From NCBI GenBank assembly GCA_015520975.1, contig WAOZ01000010.1, forward strand, positions 1-6,931: a stretch of 6,931 nucleotides of DNA. Reading direction: 5' to 3'. The notes under the pieces were generated by a model, which did no database searches, was not told the DNA's origin, and was given only the letters and a program-made list of their open reading frames with translations. This DNA comes from DHVE2 group archaeon. GTDB lineage: Archaea > Thermoplasmatota > Thermoplasmata > Thermoplasmatales > Aciduliprofundaceae. A program made the translations under genes and the position numbers. Below are positions 1 to 5,692 of the stretch, one piece after another (within the stretch, counting starts at the first letter, position 1; each line of letters begins with the position of its first letter).

Positions 1-41
1 CTCTCCTCGTTTCTGACAGTGATGACAACGCTTATAAACAC
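1..41 (-). CDS. Start of a probable family 2 glycosyltransferase (partial)
   Basis: Only the first 13 codons lie in the window and the gene runs off the left edge. Read on the minus strand from a GTG at 41, the peptide is (M)FISVVITVRNEE. This pattern, a hydrophobic beta strand followed by an Arg-Asn-Glu-Glu turn, is the usual start of the GT-A fold in family 2 glycosyltransferases such as dolichol-phosphate mannose synthase-like enzymes, which transfer sugars from nucleotide-sugar donors. The frame has an upstream stop at 63-65 and no ATG in between, so GTG is the only conventional start. A TATA-like element centred about 28 nt upstream fits a leaderless transcript beginning at this GTG. The gene is divergent from SRP54. 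The family call rests on 13 residues and could be wrong; acceptor and donor cannot be inferred. Confidence 0.5.
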   Translation of the reverse strand, partial: MFISVVITVRNEE

Positions 42-64
42 ATCAGCGTATATCTTTCGACATT

Positions 65-73
65 AATATATTT
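65..73 (-). promoter_or_regulatory. TATA box for the leftward glycosyltransferase-like gene
   Basis: The minus strand reads AAATATATT here, preceded by a purine-rich stretch that could serve as the BRE. Its centre is about 28 nt from the GTG start at 41, the spacing expected if transcription starts at or next to the start codon. Seen by eye only. Confidence 0.5.
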
Positions 74-97
74 TCGTGCTGTGCGTGAGGAAAAGAA

Positions 98-107
98 TTT
101 TAAATAA
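98..107 (+). promoter_or_regulatory. TATA box for the SRP54 operon
   Basis: TTTTAAATAA lies with its centre about 24 nt before the ATG at 127 and follows a purine-rich, BRE-like GGAAAAG. The spacing implies transcription starting at or just before the ATG. The box also falls inside the longer open frame beginning at GTG 76, which argues that the longer frame is not the real start. Confidence 0.6.
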
Positions 108-126
108 GAACACCTTAAACACCAGT

Positions 127-1476
127 ATGCTTGATTCGCTGGGAGAGTCGCTGCGCAATACAATACGCAAAATTACAAAAGCAGGATATGTGGATAAAGC
201 CCTTATTAAAGAGGTTGTTCGCGATATACAGCGCGCGTTGCTAAAAGGGGATGTTGAGGTTCATCTGGCTCTGAAACTCTCCAAAAATGTCGAAAAACGT
301 GCGCTTGAAGAGAAGCCTCCTGCGGGTATGAGTCACCGCGATTTTCTGATAAAGATAATTTACGAAGAGCTTGTGGCGATTCTCGGTAAGGAAAAAGAAA
401 TATCTCTCAAACCCCAGAAAATAATGCTGGTTGGATTGTACGGGCAGGGTAAAACCACAACAGCTGCGAAACTTGCCAAATTCTATCAGAAAAAGGGGCT
501 TAGCGTGGCGCTGATCGCGTGTGATGTGCACAGGCCCGCAGCCTATGACCAACTCAAACAGCTTGGCGATAAAATAAATGTGCCTGTATTCGGAATACCC
601 GGAGAGCGCGATGCCAGAGTGATAGCGCGCGAAGCGATGAAAAAAATGAAAGATTATCAGGTTAAGATTTTCGACACCTCCGGACGTCATGCTCTTGAGG
701 AGGATCTTATTGAAGAGATAAAAGATCTGAAAGAAATCATATCTCCCGATGAAATTTTTCTGGTGATGGACGCCACGATAGGGCAGCAGGCCGGTAAACA
801 GGCAAAGGCGTTCCATGATGCAGTGGGAATCACGGGCGTGATAATCACTAAGATGGACGGCAGTGCCAAAGGCGGTGGTGCATTAAGCGCCGTGGCCACC
901 ACGGGCGCGCCGGTGGTTTTTATAGGTACTGGAGAGCATCTGGATGATATAGAGTATTTCAACCCCACACGGTTCATCTCCCGCTTGCTCGGCATGGGTG
1001 ACCTTGAAACGCTGCTCGAAACTGCACGTGAAATGGAAATAGAGGAAGAAAAAGCTGAGAAGATTATGGAACGAATGATGAGCGGCAAATTCAATCTGAA
1101 GGATATGTACGAAATCTGGGAGCAGATGTCCAAGCCCGGTATACTCCAGAAGATTCTTTACTCGCTTCCGTTTTTGAAGATGGGTGATATCGATAAAAAT
1201 ATGGTGGAAGAGAGCGAAGAAAAACTTCGCAGATACAGGGTCATAATGGATTCCATGACCTATGAGGAGCTTGAAAATCCGGAAATAATAAAAGCATCTC
1301 GAATAAGGCGCATAGCACGGGGAAGTGGTAAGAGTGAGAGAGAGGTTCGTGCACTTCTAAAAGAGTACAACAGGATGAAGAAGATGATGAAGCAGATGCG
1401 TGGTAACAGAAAGCTTATGCGTGCCCTTAGAAAGCAGATGAAATCTGGAAATCTTGATCTTATGGGATTCAAATGA
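127..1476 (+). CDS. srp54: Signal recognition particle 54 kDa protein (SRP54/Ffh)
   Basis: This is the GTPase subunit of the signal recognition particle. It binds signal sequences emerging from the ribosome together with 7S RNA, then docks with FtsY to deliver the nascent chain to the Sec translocon. From ATG 127 the protein has 449 residues, typical for archaeal SRP54. Visible are a helical N domain (about 1-95), then the G domain with G1 GLYGQGKTT (103-111), G3 DTSGR (183-187), G4 TKMD (241-244) and the GTGE closing motif (about 267-270). A Met-rich M domain follows (about 310-449), with the RNA-binding stretch RIRRIARGSGKSEREV near 392-407 and Met/Lys-rich helices at the end. DTSGR replaces the common DTAGR. 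ATG 127 is preferred over GTG 76 because the family N terminus (MLDSLGESL) starts there and a TATA box lies between the two. It is the first gene of an operon and overlaps the next gene by ATGA. Confidence 0.97.
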   Translation: MLDSLGESLRNTIRKITKAGYVDKALIKEVVRDIQRALLKGDVEVHLALKLSKNVEKRALEEKPPAGMSHRDFLIKIIYEELVAILGKEKEISLKPQKIMLVGLYGQGKTTTAAKLAKFYQKKGLSVALIACDVHRPAAYDQLKQLGDKINVPVFGIPGERDARVIAREAMKKMKDYQVKIFDTSGRHALEEDLIEEIKDLKEIISPDEIFLVMDATIGQQAGKQAKAFHDAVGITGVIITKMDGSAKGGGALSAVATTGAPVVFIGTGEHLDDIEYFNPTRFISRLLGMGDLETLLETAREMEIEEEKAEKIMERMMSGKFNLKDMYEIWEQMSKPGILQKILYSLPFLKMGDIDKNMVEESEEKLRRYRVIMDSMTYEELENPEIIKASRIRRIARGSGKSEREVRALLKEYNRMKKMMKQMRGNRKLMRALRKQMKSGNLDLMGFK

Positions 1477-2045
1477 GGGTGTTTATTGTTGTGGCACATA
1501 AATTTAAAGGCGAGATTAACCTGAATGATCTTCCCGGCTCTGGCAGAATTGATGTGGTTTGCAGATGCATAAATGCCGCAATTTTCATGTCTCACAGAAT
1601 CCGAAAAGATGTGGAGTTCTATGCATATTTTCCGAATCTCGGCGTCAGAATAAGGATAGATTCATCCCGCGTTAAATACCTTAACCCCGATGAGAGAAGC
1701 ACGGCGGCGCTTATCCGCAACGCTCTCAAGCAGGGGGCAACGGAAGAAGAGAAAACCAGTTCTCCGGGATTCTATATCAAAAAAAGCACATTTGAAAACC
1801 TTCTTGAAGAAGTGTCCTCCAAATATTCTTTGTATTACCTCCATGAAGAAGGCGATGATATTCGAGAAATAAAAATAAAATCAAATCCCGCATTCGTTTT
1901 AAGTGACAGTTTGAATCTAACCGAAGAGGAAGAAGAGATAGTAAATAGATACTCTACCGCTCGTATATCTGTATCACCGCACTCTCTGCTTGGTTCGCAT
2001 GCGATAGTTATAACGCATAACGAGCTGGACAGGCGAGGGTTATGA
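1473..2045 (+). CDS. trmY: tRNA (pseudouridine-54 N1)-methyltransferase, TrmY type
   Basis: The family (DUF358, SPOUT superfamily) uses S-adenosylmethionine to methylate N1 of pseudouridine 54 in the T loop of archaeal tRNA, giving m1-pseudouridine where most organisms have ribothymidine. The 190-residue length is normal. Recognisable blocks are the N-terminal RVFIVVAHKFKGEINLNDLPGSGRIDVVCR stretch (residues 2-31, key LNDLPGSGRID), the NPDERSTAALIRNAL block (71-85), FVLSDSLNL (141-149) and the C-terminal SPHSLLGSHAIVITHNELDR block (168-187). The last two belong to the knotted SAM-binding half of SPOUT enzymes. The ATG overlaps the SRP54 stop by four bases, implying co-transcription and probably coupled translation; no strong ribosome binding site is visible. 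It is followed by a second ATGA overlap with the radical SAM gene. Confidence 0.9.
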   Translation: MRVFIVVAHKFKGEINLNDLPGSGRIDVVCRCINAAIFMSHRIRKDVEFYAYFPNLGVRIRIDSSRVKYLNPDERSTAALIRNALKQGATEEEKTSSPGFYIKKSTFENLLEEVSSKYSLYYLHEEGDDIREIKIKSNPAFVLSDSLNLTEEEEEIVNRYSTARISVSPHSLLGSHAIVITHNELDRRGL

Positions 2046-2977
2046 TGCTCAGATTATCATACGGCACCGCGGCGAAGGTGGGTATAATAAAAGCGAAAAT
2101 TGCTGCGGAGCCCACAACAGCGTACATAATGCTTGGAGAGAAATGTGTATCCAACTGCTCTTTCTGTGCGCAGGCAAGAACCCGGGGGAGAAGCGATTAT
2201 CTCTCAAGGGTTCTCTGGATACCGTGCGATGAAAAAATTCTTTCACATCTGACAAATTTTTCAAGAATATGTTTTCAGGTTCTGGATTATCCTGGGATGG
2301 TTGATGATATTGTGGATGCGCTGAAAAATGTGCCGAAAGATTCCAGAGTGTCCGTATCCATAGTACCCATTTCTTTTGAAGACATGAAGCACATAAAGGA
2401 TGCCGGTGCGGAAGGTATAAGCATCGCACTGGACGCGGTAACTGAGGATCTCTTCAAAAAAGTCAAAGGTGAATATGTCGGCAACAGGTTCAGATGGAAT
2501 GATGTCTGGCGTGCACTCGAAGATGCGACAAAAATCTTTTCCATAGTGAACACGCACATCATCGTGGGTTTGGGGGAAACAGACAGAGATATATACACAG
2601 CGATGGTAAAACTTGCAAATATGGGGGTCTCGGTTGCACTGTTCTCGTACACGCCCATTGTCGGTGGAAATGCACCTGAACTGAACAGATACCGAAACAT
2701 ACAGTTGCTGAGATATCTGATTTTCAGAGGCTATTCAGATATCGCTGAATTCGATGAGGGAAAATTATCCGTTCTGCGTGTACCTTTGAGTGAGAGAAAA
2801 AATATAGAACGCGGTTTGCCGTTTATGACATCAGGCTGTCCCGGATGCAACAGACCGTTTTACAACGAACGCCCATCTGGAAATCTCTATAATTATCCCT
2901 TCCTCCCAGATACGCACAGCGTTTCGAAAGATATGAAACTTTTGCAATCATACGCGCATATTGAGTGGATTCAGTGA
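2042..2977 (+). CDS. Radical SAM enzyme, biotin/lipoyl synthase-like
   Basis: A 311-residue protein with the radical SAM signature CVSNCSFC (Cys35, Cys39, Cys42; CxxxCxxC), which binds the 4Fe-4S cluster that cleaves S-adenosylmethionine. The following CAQAR and the TIM-barrel-like strands, including GAEGISIALDAV (122-133) and IIVGLGETD (173-181), resemble biotin-synthase-type members; GLGETD is the usual GxGE-like glycine motif. A second cysteine pair, SGCPGCNRPFYNERP (264-278; Cys266 and Cys269), lies near the C terminus and could help hold an auxiliary iron-sulfur cluster, as in sulfur-inserting members. One candidate identity is a subunit of the archaeal two-component lipoyl synthase (LipS1/LipS2), but I cannot confirm that without a search. 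The gene could start at either Met of the ATGATG; the first gives the 4-base overlap with trmY. An SD-like GAGG lies just upstream. It ends convergent with the GTPase gene. Confidence 0.85.
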   Translation: MMLRLSYGTAAKVGIIKAKIAAEPTTAYIMLGEKCVSNCSFCAQARTRGRSDYLSRVLWIPCDEKILSHLTNFSRICFQVLDYPGMVDDIVDALKNVPKDSRVSVSIVPISFEDMKHIKDAGAEGISIALDAVTEDLFKKVKGEYVGNRFRWNDVWRALEDATKIFSIVNTHIIVGLGETDRDIYTAMVKLANMGVSVALFSYTPIVGGNAPELNRYRNIQLLRYLIFRGYSDIAEFDEGKLSVLRVPLSERKNIERGLPFMTSGCPGCNRPFYNERPSGNLYNYPFLPDTHSVSKDMKLLQSYAHIEWIQ

Positions 2978-3798
2978 ACCCGAGACAGTATGCCCATTCT
3001 TTTGATATAGAATTTTTGGACTTCCTCTTCTGGCAAAAACGAGCGCTCTATTTCGCGCATCCTTTCCACGAACATTTTCAGGTCTTCAACGGTTATATTT
3101 CCACGAACATCTATTTTCAGATCCGAAATCTGTTTCTGGAGTATTGGATTTACAAACTCCTCACCGCCAAGCTCCATGTACAGCTGAACCTTGAATATAT
3201 CCAGCGCCTTCTGAGCGGAGATCTCATTTTCAACTATGTATATTGAATCCATTGATTTCATTTCTGGCTCAAACTTCAGAGCGTAAATACCTATCTCTCT
3301 AAACGCGTTTTCCACATTCTCTCCTGTTTTCGCGCTTGTTAAGTAATATCTTGCATCGTACTTCTCGCAGAGTTCAATCAACTCCTTTCTGAAAAATTTC
3401 AATTCCTCGCTATCCGGACTCACAAGATCCAGTTTGTTTGCCAGAAAAATTATGGGCGGCACTGAACCAAGAACATCTTTAAGTAATGGGATCCAGTACC
3501 TATCCAAAGATTTCAGAGTATCTTTTCGCGTGAGATCACACACTATAAATGCTCCGCTTGAGCCACGCATATTGAATTTTTGGGTGTTTTCAAAGCCCTG
3601 CTGTCCAATCAAATCTCCAATCATCAAATCGAGCTGAATATCCAGTTTGGGATACTCGATGGTTTTCTTTTTGAAATTTGCGCCTATGGTTACAATGTAT
3701 TCGTCGCTGAATGCGTTGAAAACGAATCGTCTCACAAGAGATGTTTTACCGACCGCCCCGTCTCCAAGCAGTACAATTTTTTTCTTGAAGGTTTTCAT
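2971..3798 (-). CDS. Ras/Rab-like small GTP-binding protein with C-terminal extension
   Basis: From ATG 3798 the protein has 275 residues. The first ~175 form a Ras-superfamily G domain: G1 GDGAVGKTS (12-20), switch I TIGANF (37-42, compare Rab TIGVDF), G3 DLIGQQ (62-67, keeping the Gln equivalent to Ras Gln61), G4 NKLD (121-124) and G5 TSAKTG (154-159). It should bind and hydrolyse GTP as a molecular switch; the partner is unknown. Residues ~180-275 form an extension, apparently mostly helical and rich in charged residues, that I do not recognise. There is no C-terminal cysteine for prenylation and no membrane segment, so it is probably cytosolic. ATG 3798 is chosen over an upstream in-frame TTG at 3864: the family starts at KKKIVLLGDG, and a TATA box sits 27 nt before this ATG. 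Its 3' end overlaps the convergent radical SAM gene by 7 nt. Confidence 0.9.
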   Translation of the reverse strand: MKTFKKKIVLLGDGAVGKTSLVRRFVFNAFSDEYIVTIGANFKKKTIEYPKLDIQLDLMIGDLIGQQGFENTQKFNMRGSSGAFIVCDLTRKDTLKSLDRYWIPLLKDVLGSVPPIIFLANKLDLVSPDSEELKFFRKELIELCEKYDARYYLTSAKTGENVENAFREIGIYALKFEPEMKSMDSIYIVENEISAQKALDIFKVQLYMELGGEEFVNPILQKQISDLKIDVRGNITVEDLKMFVERMREIERSFLPEEEVQKFYIKRMGILSRVH

Positions 3799-3816
3799 AC
3801 ATAATTCTATGCATTT

Positions 3817-3827
3817 ATTATATAAAA
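3817..3827 (-). promoter_or_regulatory. TATA box for the small GTPase gene
   Basis: The minus strand reads TTTTATATAAT, centred about 24-27 nt upstream of ATG 3798. It lies in the 52-nt gap after the stop of the upstream DNA glycosylase gene on the same strand, so the GTPase probably has its own promoter rather than depending only on read-through from the secG transcript. The spacing fits a leaderless mRNA. Confidence 0.6.
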
Positions 3828-3850
3828 CAATTTTTCTAAACTTCTCACAA

Positions 3851-4708
3851 TTATCTTGAAACAAATCTGTTGCCTTTTATGAAAAATCTGAGATGTTCTT
3901 CAACATCCGCGCTCACACCGATGCGATGAGAGCTTCCGATTTCAAAATCCGTGTAAGGTGATTGCGCGATGTACAGCTCATTTCTCAGCTCTTTTTCGTT
4001 GTATGAAATGTCTATGCCAAACGCAGCTGATAATTTTCCCGGGCCACTGCACAGCTCTCTGATTTTCTCTTTCCTCCGTCGGGAGTACATCACTTTCAGT
4101 CCAGTAAGTGGCTCTAAAGCACGGATAAGCACCGCTTCTGGATCATCGTGATCCGTGGTTATATTGAACATCCAGTTTGCGTGAACCATATATGTGAATA
4201 TGTGCCCCCCCTCAAGCCACATGCCTTTATTGTGTTTTTTCAAGCCTCTGTATGCCCTTGAAGCCGGGTCGTGCGTACCGTAATATGCCTCCGTCTCTAC
4301 GATTTTACCGATCAGCAGAGTGCCGTCTATCTCTTTTTTCACCAGAAGCTTTCCAAGCAGTTCTATGGCCACCTGCTTTGCATTTCGCTGGAAAAAGTTT
4401 GGTGGCAACGGCTTTAAATTCAGATTCTCAGGGAAATATTCTGAGTTTGCAGTTATCACCACTGCTGGAAAACCTTTTGAAGCAAAATATTCTGATAGTT
4501 TGGATAAGTTACTATGCTCTGTCAAAACAAGTATTCTTTTTTTCATACCCGGCAAAAGTAAATCTTCTGGGGCATCAATAAAAATTTTGTTTTTTATGTT
4601 TTCATAAGTCTGTGCGCGCGAATCATAAACAGCAATAATATCCACACCGTAATATCTGATAGTGCTGTTTATATCGGAAAGATCCTCAAAAGTGGATATG
4701 TAAAACAT
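3851..4708 (-). CDS. Alkyladenine/3-methyladenine DNA glycosylase (AAG/MPG family) with extra N-terminal region
   Basis: A base-excision-repair glycosylase that removes alkylated purines such as 3-methyladenine, and in some members hypoxanthine, leaving an abasic site. The 285-residue protein carries the AAG fold from about residue 99: LPPNFFQRNAKQVAIELLGK (101-120), IVETEAYYG (136-144) with Glu140 matching catalytic Glu125 of human AAG and Tyr142 matching Tyr127, Asn182 matching Asn169, AVLIRALEPL (192-201) and ELCSGPGKL (218-226). The match ends with LRFFIKGNRFVS. Where human AAG has intercalating Tyr162, this protein appears to have His175, with one residue fewer before the Asn. Family members are usually about 190-210 residues. 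Residues 1-98 are extra: two alpha/beta-looking stretches (YYGVDIIAVYDSR; KKRILVLTEH) that I cannot assign. ATG 4708 directly abuts the secG stop, supporting this start through coupling; internal Met55 is an alternative. Confidence 0.9.
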   Translation of the reverse strand: MFYISTFEDLSDINSTIRYYGVDIIAVYDSRAQTYENIKNKIFIDAPEDLLLPGMKKRILVLTEHSNLSKLSEYFASKGFPAVVITANSEYFPENLNLKPLPPNFFQRNAKQVAIELLGKLLVKKEIDGTLLIGKIVETEAYYGTHDPASRAYRGLKKHNKGMWLEGGHIFTYMVHANWMFNITTDHDDPEAVLIRALEPLTGLKVMYSRRRKEKIRELCSGPGKLSAAFGIDISYNEKELRNELYIAQSPYTDFEIGSSHRIGVSADVEEHLRFFIKGNRFVSR

Positions 4709-4882
4709 TTAAGATGACACAGGCCAGAATATTTTAGCCAGCTCCACGATCACAGCCATGGCTATCGCTATGTACACCACGAGTTTTGGATCAAGTTTGG
4801 GACCACGGGAACGCTCCTCTTCGAAATATCTTATTAAACCAGCTGCTGACTGAAATCCAGTGCCCTTGCTTTCCTTGGCCAT
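4709..4882 (-). CDS. secG: Preprotein translocase subunit Sec61-beta (archaeal SecG)
   Basis: A 57-residue protein, the small beta subunit of the archaeal SecY-SecE-Sec61beta channel in the cytoplasmic membrane. The N-terminal part is cytosolic and contains GTGFQSAAGLIRYFEEE (residues 7-23), the conserved AGLIRYFEEE segment of the family. PKLDPKLVVY (28-37) follows, then one transmembrane helix of about 18 residues (VVYIAIAMAVIVELAKIF, 35-52) ending in WPVSS. This is the normal family architecture and length, tail-anchored with no signal peptide. It is the first gene of a leftward unit: a TATA-like box lies about 26 nt before the ATG, and AGGGAG just upstream could act as a weak ribosome binding site if the leader is slightly longer. 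The next gene, the alkyladenine glycosylase, starts on the base after its stop. Confidence 0.93.
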   Translation of the reverse strand: MAKESKGTGFQSAAGLIRYFEEERSRGPKLDPKLVVYIAIAMAVIVELAKIFWPVSS

Positions 4883-4903
4883 GCTGCTCCCTATTGTTTG
4901 ACA

Positions 4904-4912
4904 TAATTTAAA
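4904..4912 (-). promoter_or_regulatory. TATA box for the secG - DNA glycosylase unit
   Basis: The minus strand reads TTTAAATTA, centred about 26 nt before the secG ATG at 4882. It forms half of a back-to-back promoter pair with the Ogg2 TATA box; the two boxes are about 35 bp apart. Confidence 0.55.
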
Positions 4913-4947
4913 GTTTGCGCAGGAGTTATGGTTTTATCCGATACTGC

Positions 4948-4957
4948 TAAATATTTT
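4948..4957 (+). promoter_or_regulatory. TATA box for the Ogg2 gene
   Basis: TAAATATTTT is centred about 25 nt before ATG 4978. The spacing implies transcription starting at or very near the start codon, although GGAAG at 4969-4973 could serve as a ribosome binding site if transcription starts slightly upstream. Confidence 0.55.
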
Positions 4958-4977
4958 CATTTCAATAAGGAAGATGT

Positions 4978-5625
4978 ATGGATGATTACGAAGCAGAATT
5001 GTTGAGCATTTACGATGAAATCAAGGATATGATAAATTCCAGAATTGAAGAATTCAAAAATTTGTGGAAAAAAGGATCTGAGGAGAGATTATTCGCGGAG
5101 ATGGCGTTCTGTCTTTTGACCCCACAATCAAAAGCGCGGATATGCTGGACCGCGGTTGAAAATATGATGGACAGCGGTGTGCTTTTCACAGGCACTGTGG
5201 ATGAGATTTTACCGTTTTTAAGTGGGGTTAGATTTAAATACACGAAAGCTCGCAGAATAGTGATGCTGAGAGAGCGGGTTTTTGAGAACGGTGTTCCCAC
5301 TGTAAGAAAACTTATTTCCAATTTTTCGGATGGATTTGAAGCCAGAAAGTATTTGGTTAAGACGATAAATGGTTACGGATACAAGGAAGCCAGTCATTTT
5401 CTGAGAAATATCGGTTTAGGTTTAGAACTGGCGATACTTGACAGGCATATCCTTAAAAATCTTGTTAAAATAGGGGTCATAAAAGAAATACCCAGAACAC
5501 TTTCTCCCAAAAAGTATCTACATATTGAGAATCTTATGAGCGATTATTCTAGAAATGTGGGAATTCCGATGGCACATCTCGATTTGTTGCTGTGGTACCA
5601 TGAAACAGGAGAGGTGTTCAAATAA
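4978..5625 (+). CDS. ogg: 8-oxoguanine DNA glycosylase / AP lyase, archaeal Ogg2 type
   Basis: A base-excision-repair enzyme of the HhH-GPD superfamily that removes 8-oxoguanine and then nicks the abasic strand by beta-elimination. The 215-residue length suits the Ogg2 family (the Methanocaldococcus jannaschii enzyme is about 207). Visible are the N-terminal helical block with AEMAFCLLTPQSKA (40-53), the helix-hairpin-helix INGYGYKEASHFLRNIG (130-146) with catalytic Lys136, and LAILDRHIL (151-159) with catalytic Asp155. The 19-residue Lys-Asp spacing equals that of human OGG1 (Lys249/Asp268). The chain ends in lysine (GEVFK), matching the C-terminal Lys reported to contact 8-oxoguanine in archaeal Ogg2. 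An ATG at 4974 hits a stop after two codons, so ATG 4978 is the start. It is divergent from secG and its glycosylase partner, and a T6 tract follows the stop. Confidence 0.92.
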   Translation: MDDYEAELLSIYDEIKDMINSRIEEFKNLWKKGSEERLFAEMAFCLLTPQSKARICWTAVENMMDSGVLFTGTVDEILPFLSGVRFKYTKARRIVMLRERVFENGVPTVRKLISNFSDGFEARKYLVKTINGYGYKEASHFLRNIGLGLELAILDRHILKNLVKIGVIKEIPRTLSPKKYLHIENLMSDYSRNVGIPMAHLDLLLWYHETGEVFK

Positions 5626-5633
5626 AGGTGGAA

Positions 5634-5639
5634 TTTTTT
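5634..5639 (+). terminator. T-tract terminator after the Ogg2 gene
   Basis: A run of six T starts nine bases after the Ogg2 stop. Archaeal RNA polymerase terminates at short T-tracts without needing a hairpin, so this probably ends the Ogg2 transcript before the downstream ATPase promoter. Confidence 0.45.
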
Positions 5640-5682
5640 GCTGGAGTGATTCGTAGAATGGACACACTCTAAATTCCAGCAA
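5638..5682. repeat. Imperfect inverted repeat between Ogg2 and the ATPase gene
   Basis: TTGCTGGA (5638-5645) is exactly complementary to TCCAGCAA (5675-5682), with 29 nt between. An alternative inner pairing of GAGTG (5644-5648) with CACTC (5665-5669) is also possible. The right arm ends three bases before the TTTATATG box, which is where the BRE sits. It could be a divided operator for a dimeric regulator or an RNA hairpin in the Ogg2 3' region. It could also be chance; an 8-bp match in an AT-rich gap is not strong evidence. Confidence 0.4.
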
Positions 5683-5684
5683 TA

Positions 5685-5692
5685 TTTATATG
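5685..5692 (+). promoter_or_regulatory. TATA box for the STAND ATPase gene
   Basis: TTTATATG is centred about 26 nt before ATG 5715, preceded by CAGCAATA. As with the other first genes in this window, the spacing suggests a leaderless transcript; no ribosome binding site is evident immediately upstream of the ATG. Confidence 0.6.

Noticed and set aside
76..126. Longer SRP54 reading frame starting at GTG 76
   Set aside because: The family N terminus starts at the ATG at 127, the extra 17 residues show no family pattern, and a good TATA box (98-107) would lie inside the coding region.
241..1133. Long antisense frames within SRP54 (minus strand, about 241-816 and 687-1133)
   Set aside because: They lie opposite a certain gene, have low-complexity Ser- or Phe-rich translations and match no family I know.
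2049..2700. Several antisense frames opposite the radical SAM gene
   Set aside because: They overlap each other and a well-supported gene, and their translations show no domain-like pattern.
2965..3859. Plus-strand frames opposite the GTPase gene
   Set aside because: The minus strand carries every GTPase motif in order; the plus-strand frames are shadows without recognisable motifs.
3799..3864. Upstream in-frame TTG start for the small GTPase
   Set aside because: It would overlap the end of the DNA glycosylase gene and place the TATA box inside the gene; the GTPase fold begins right after ATG 3798.
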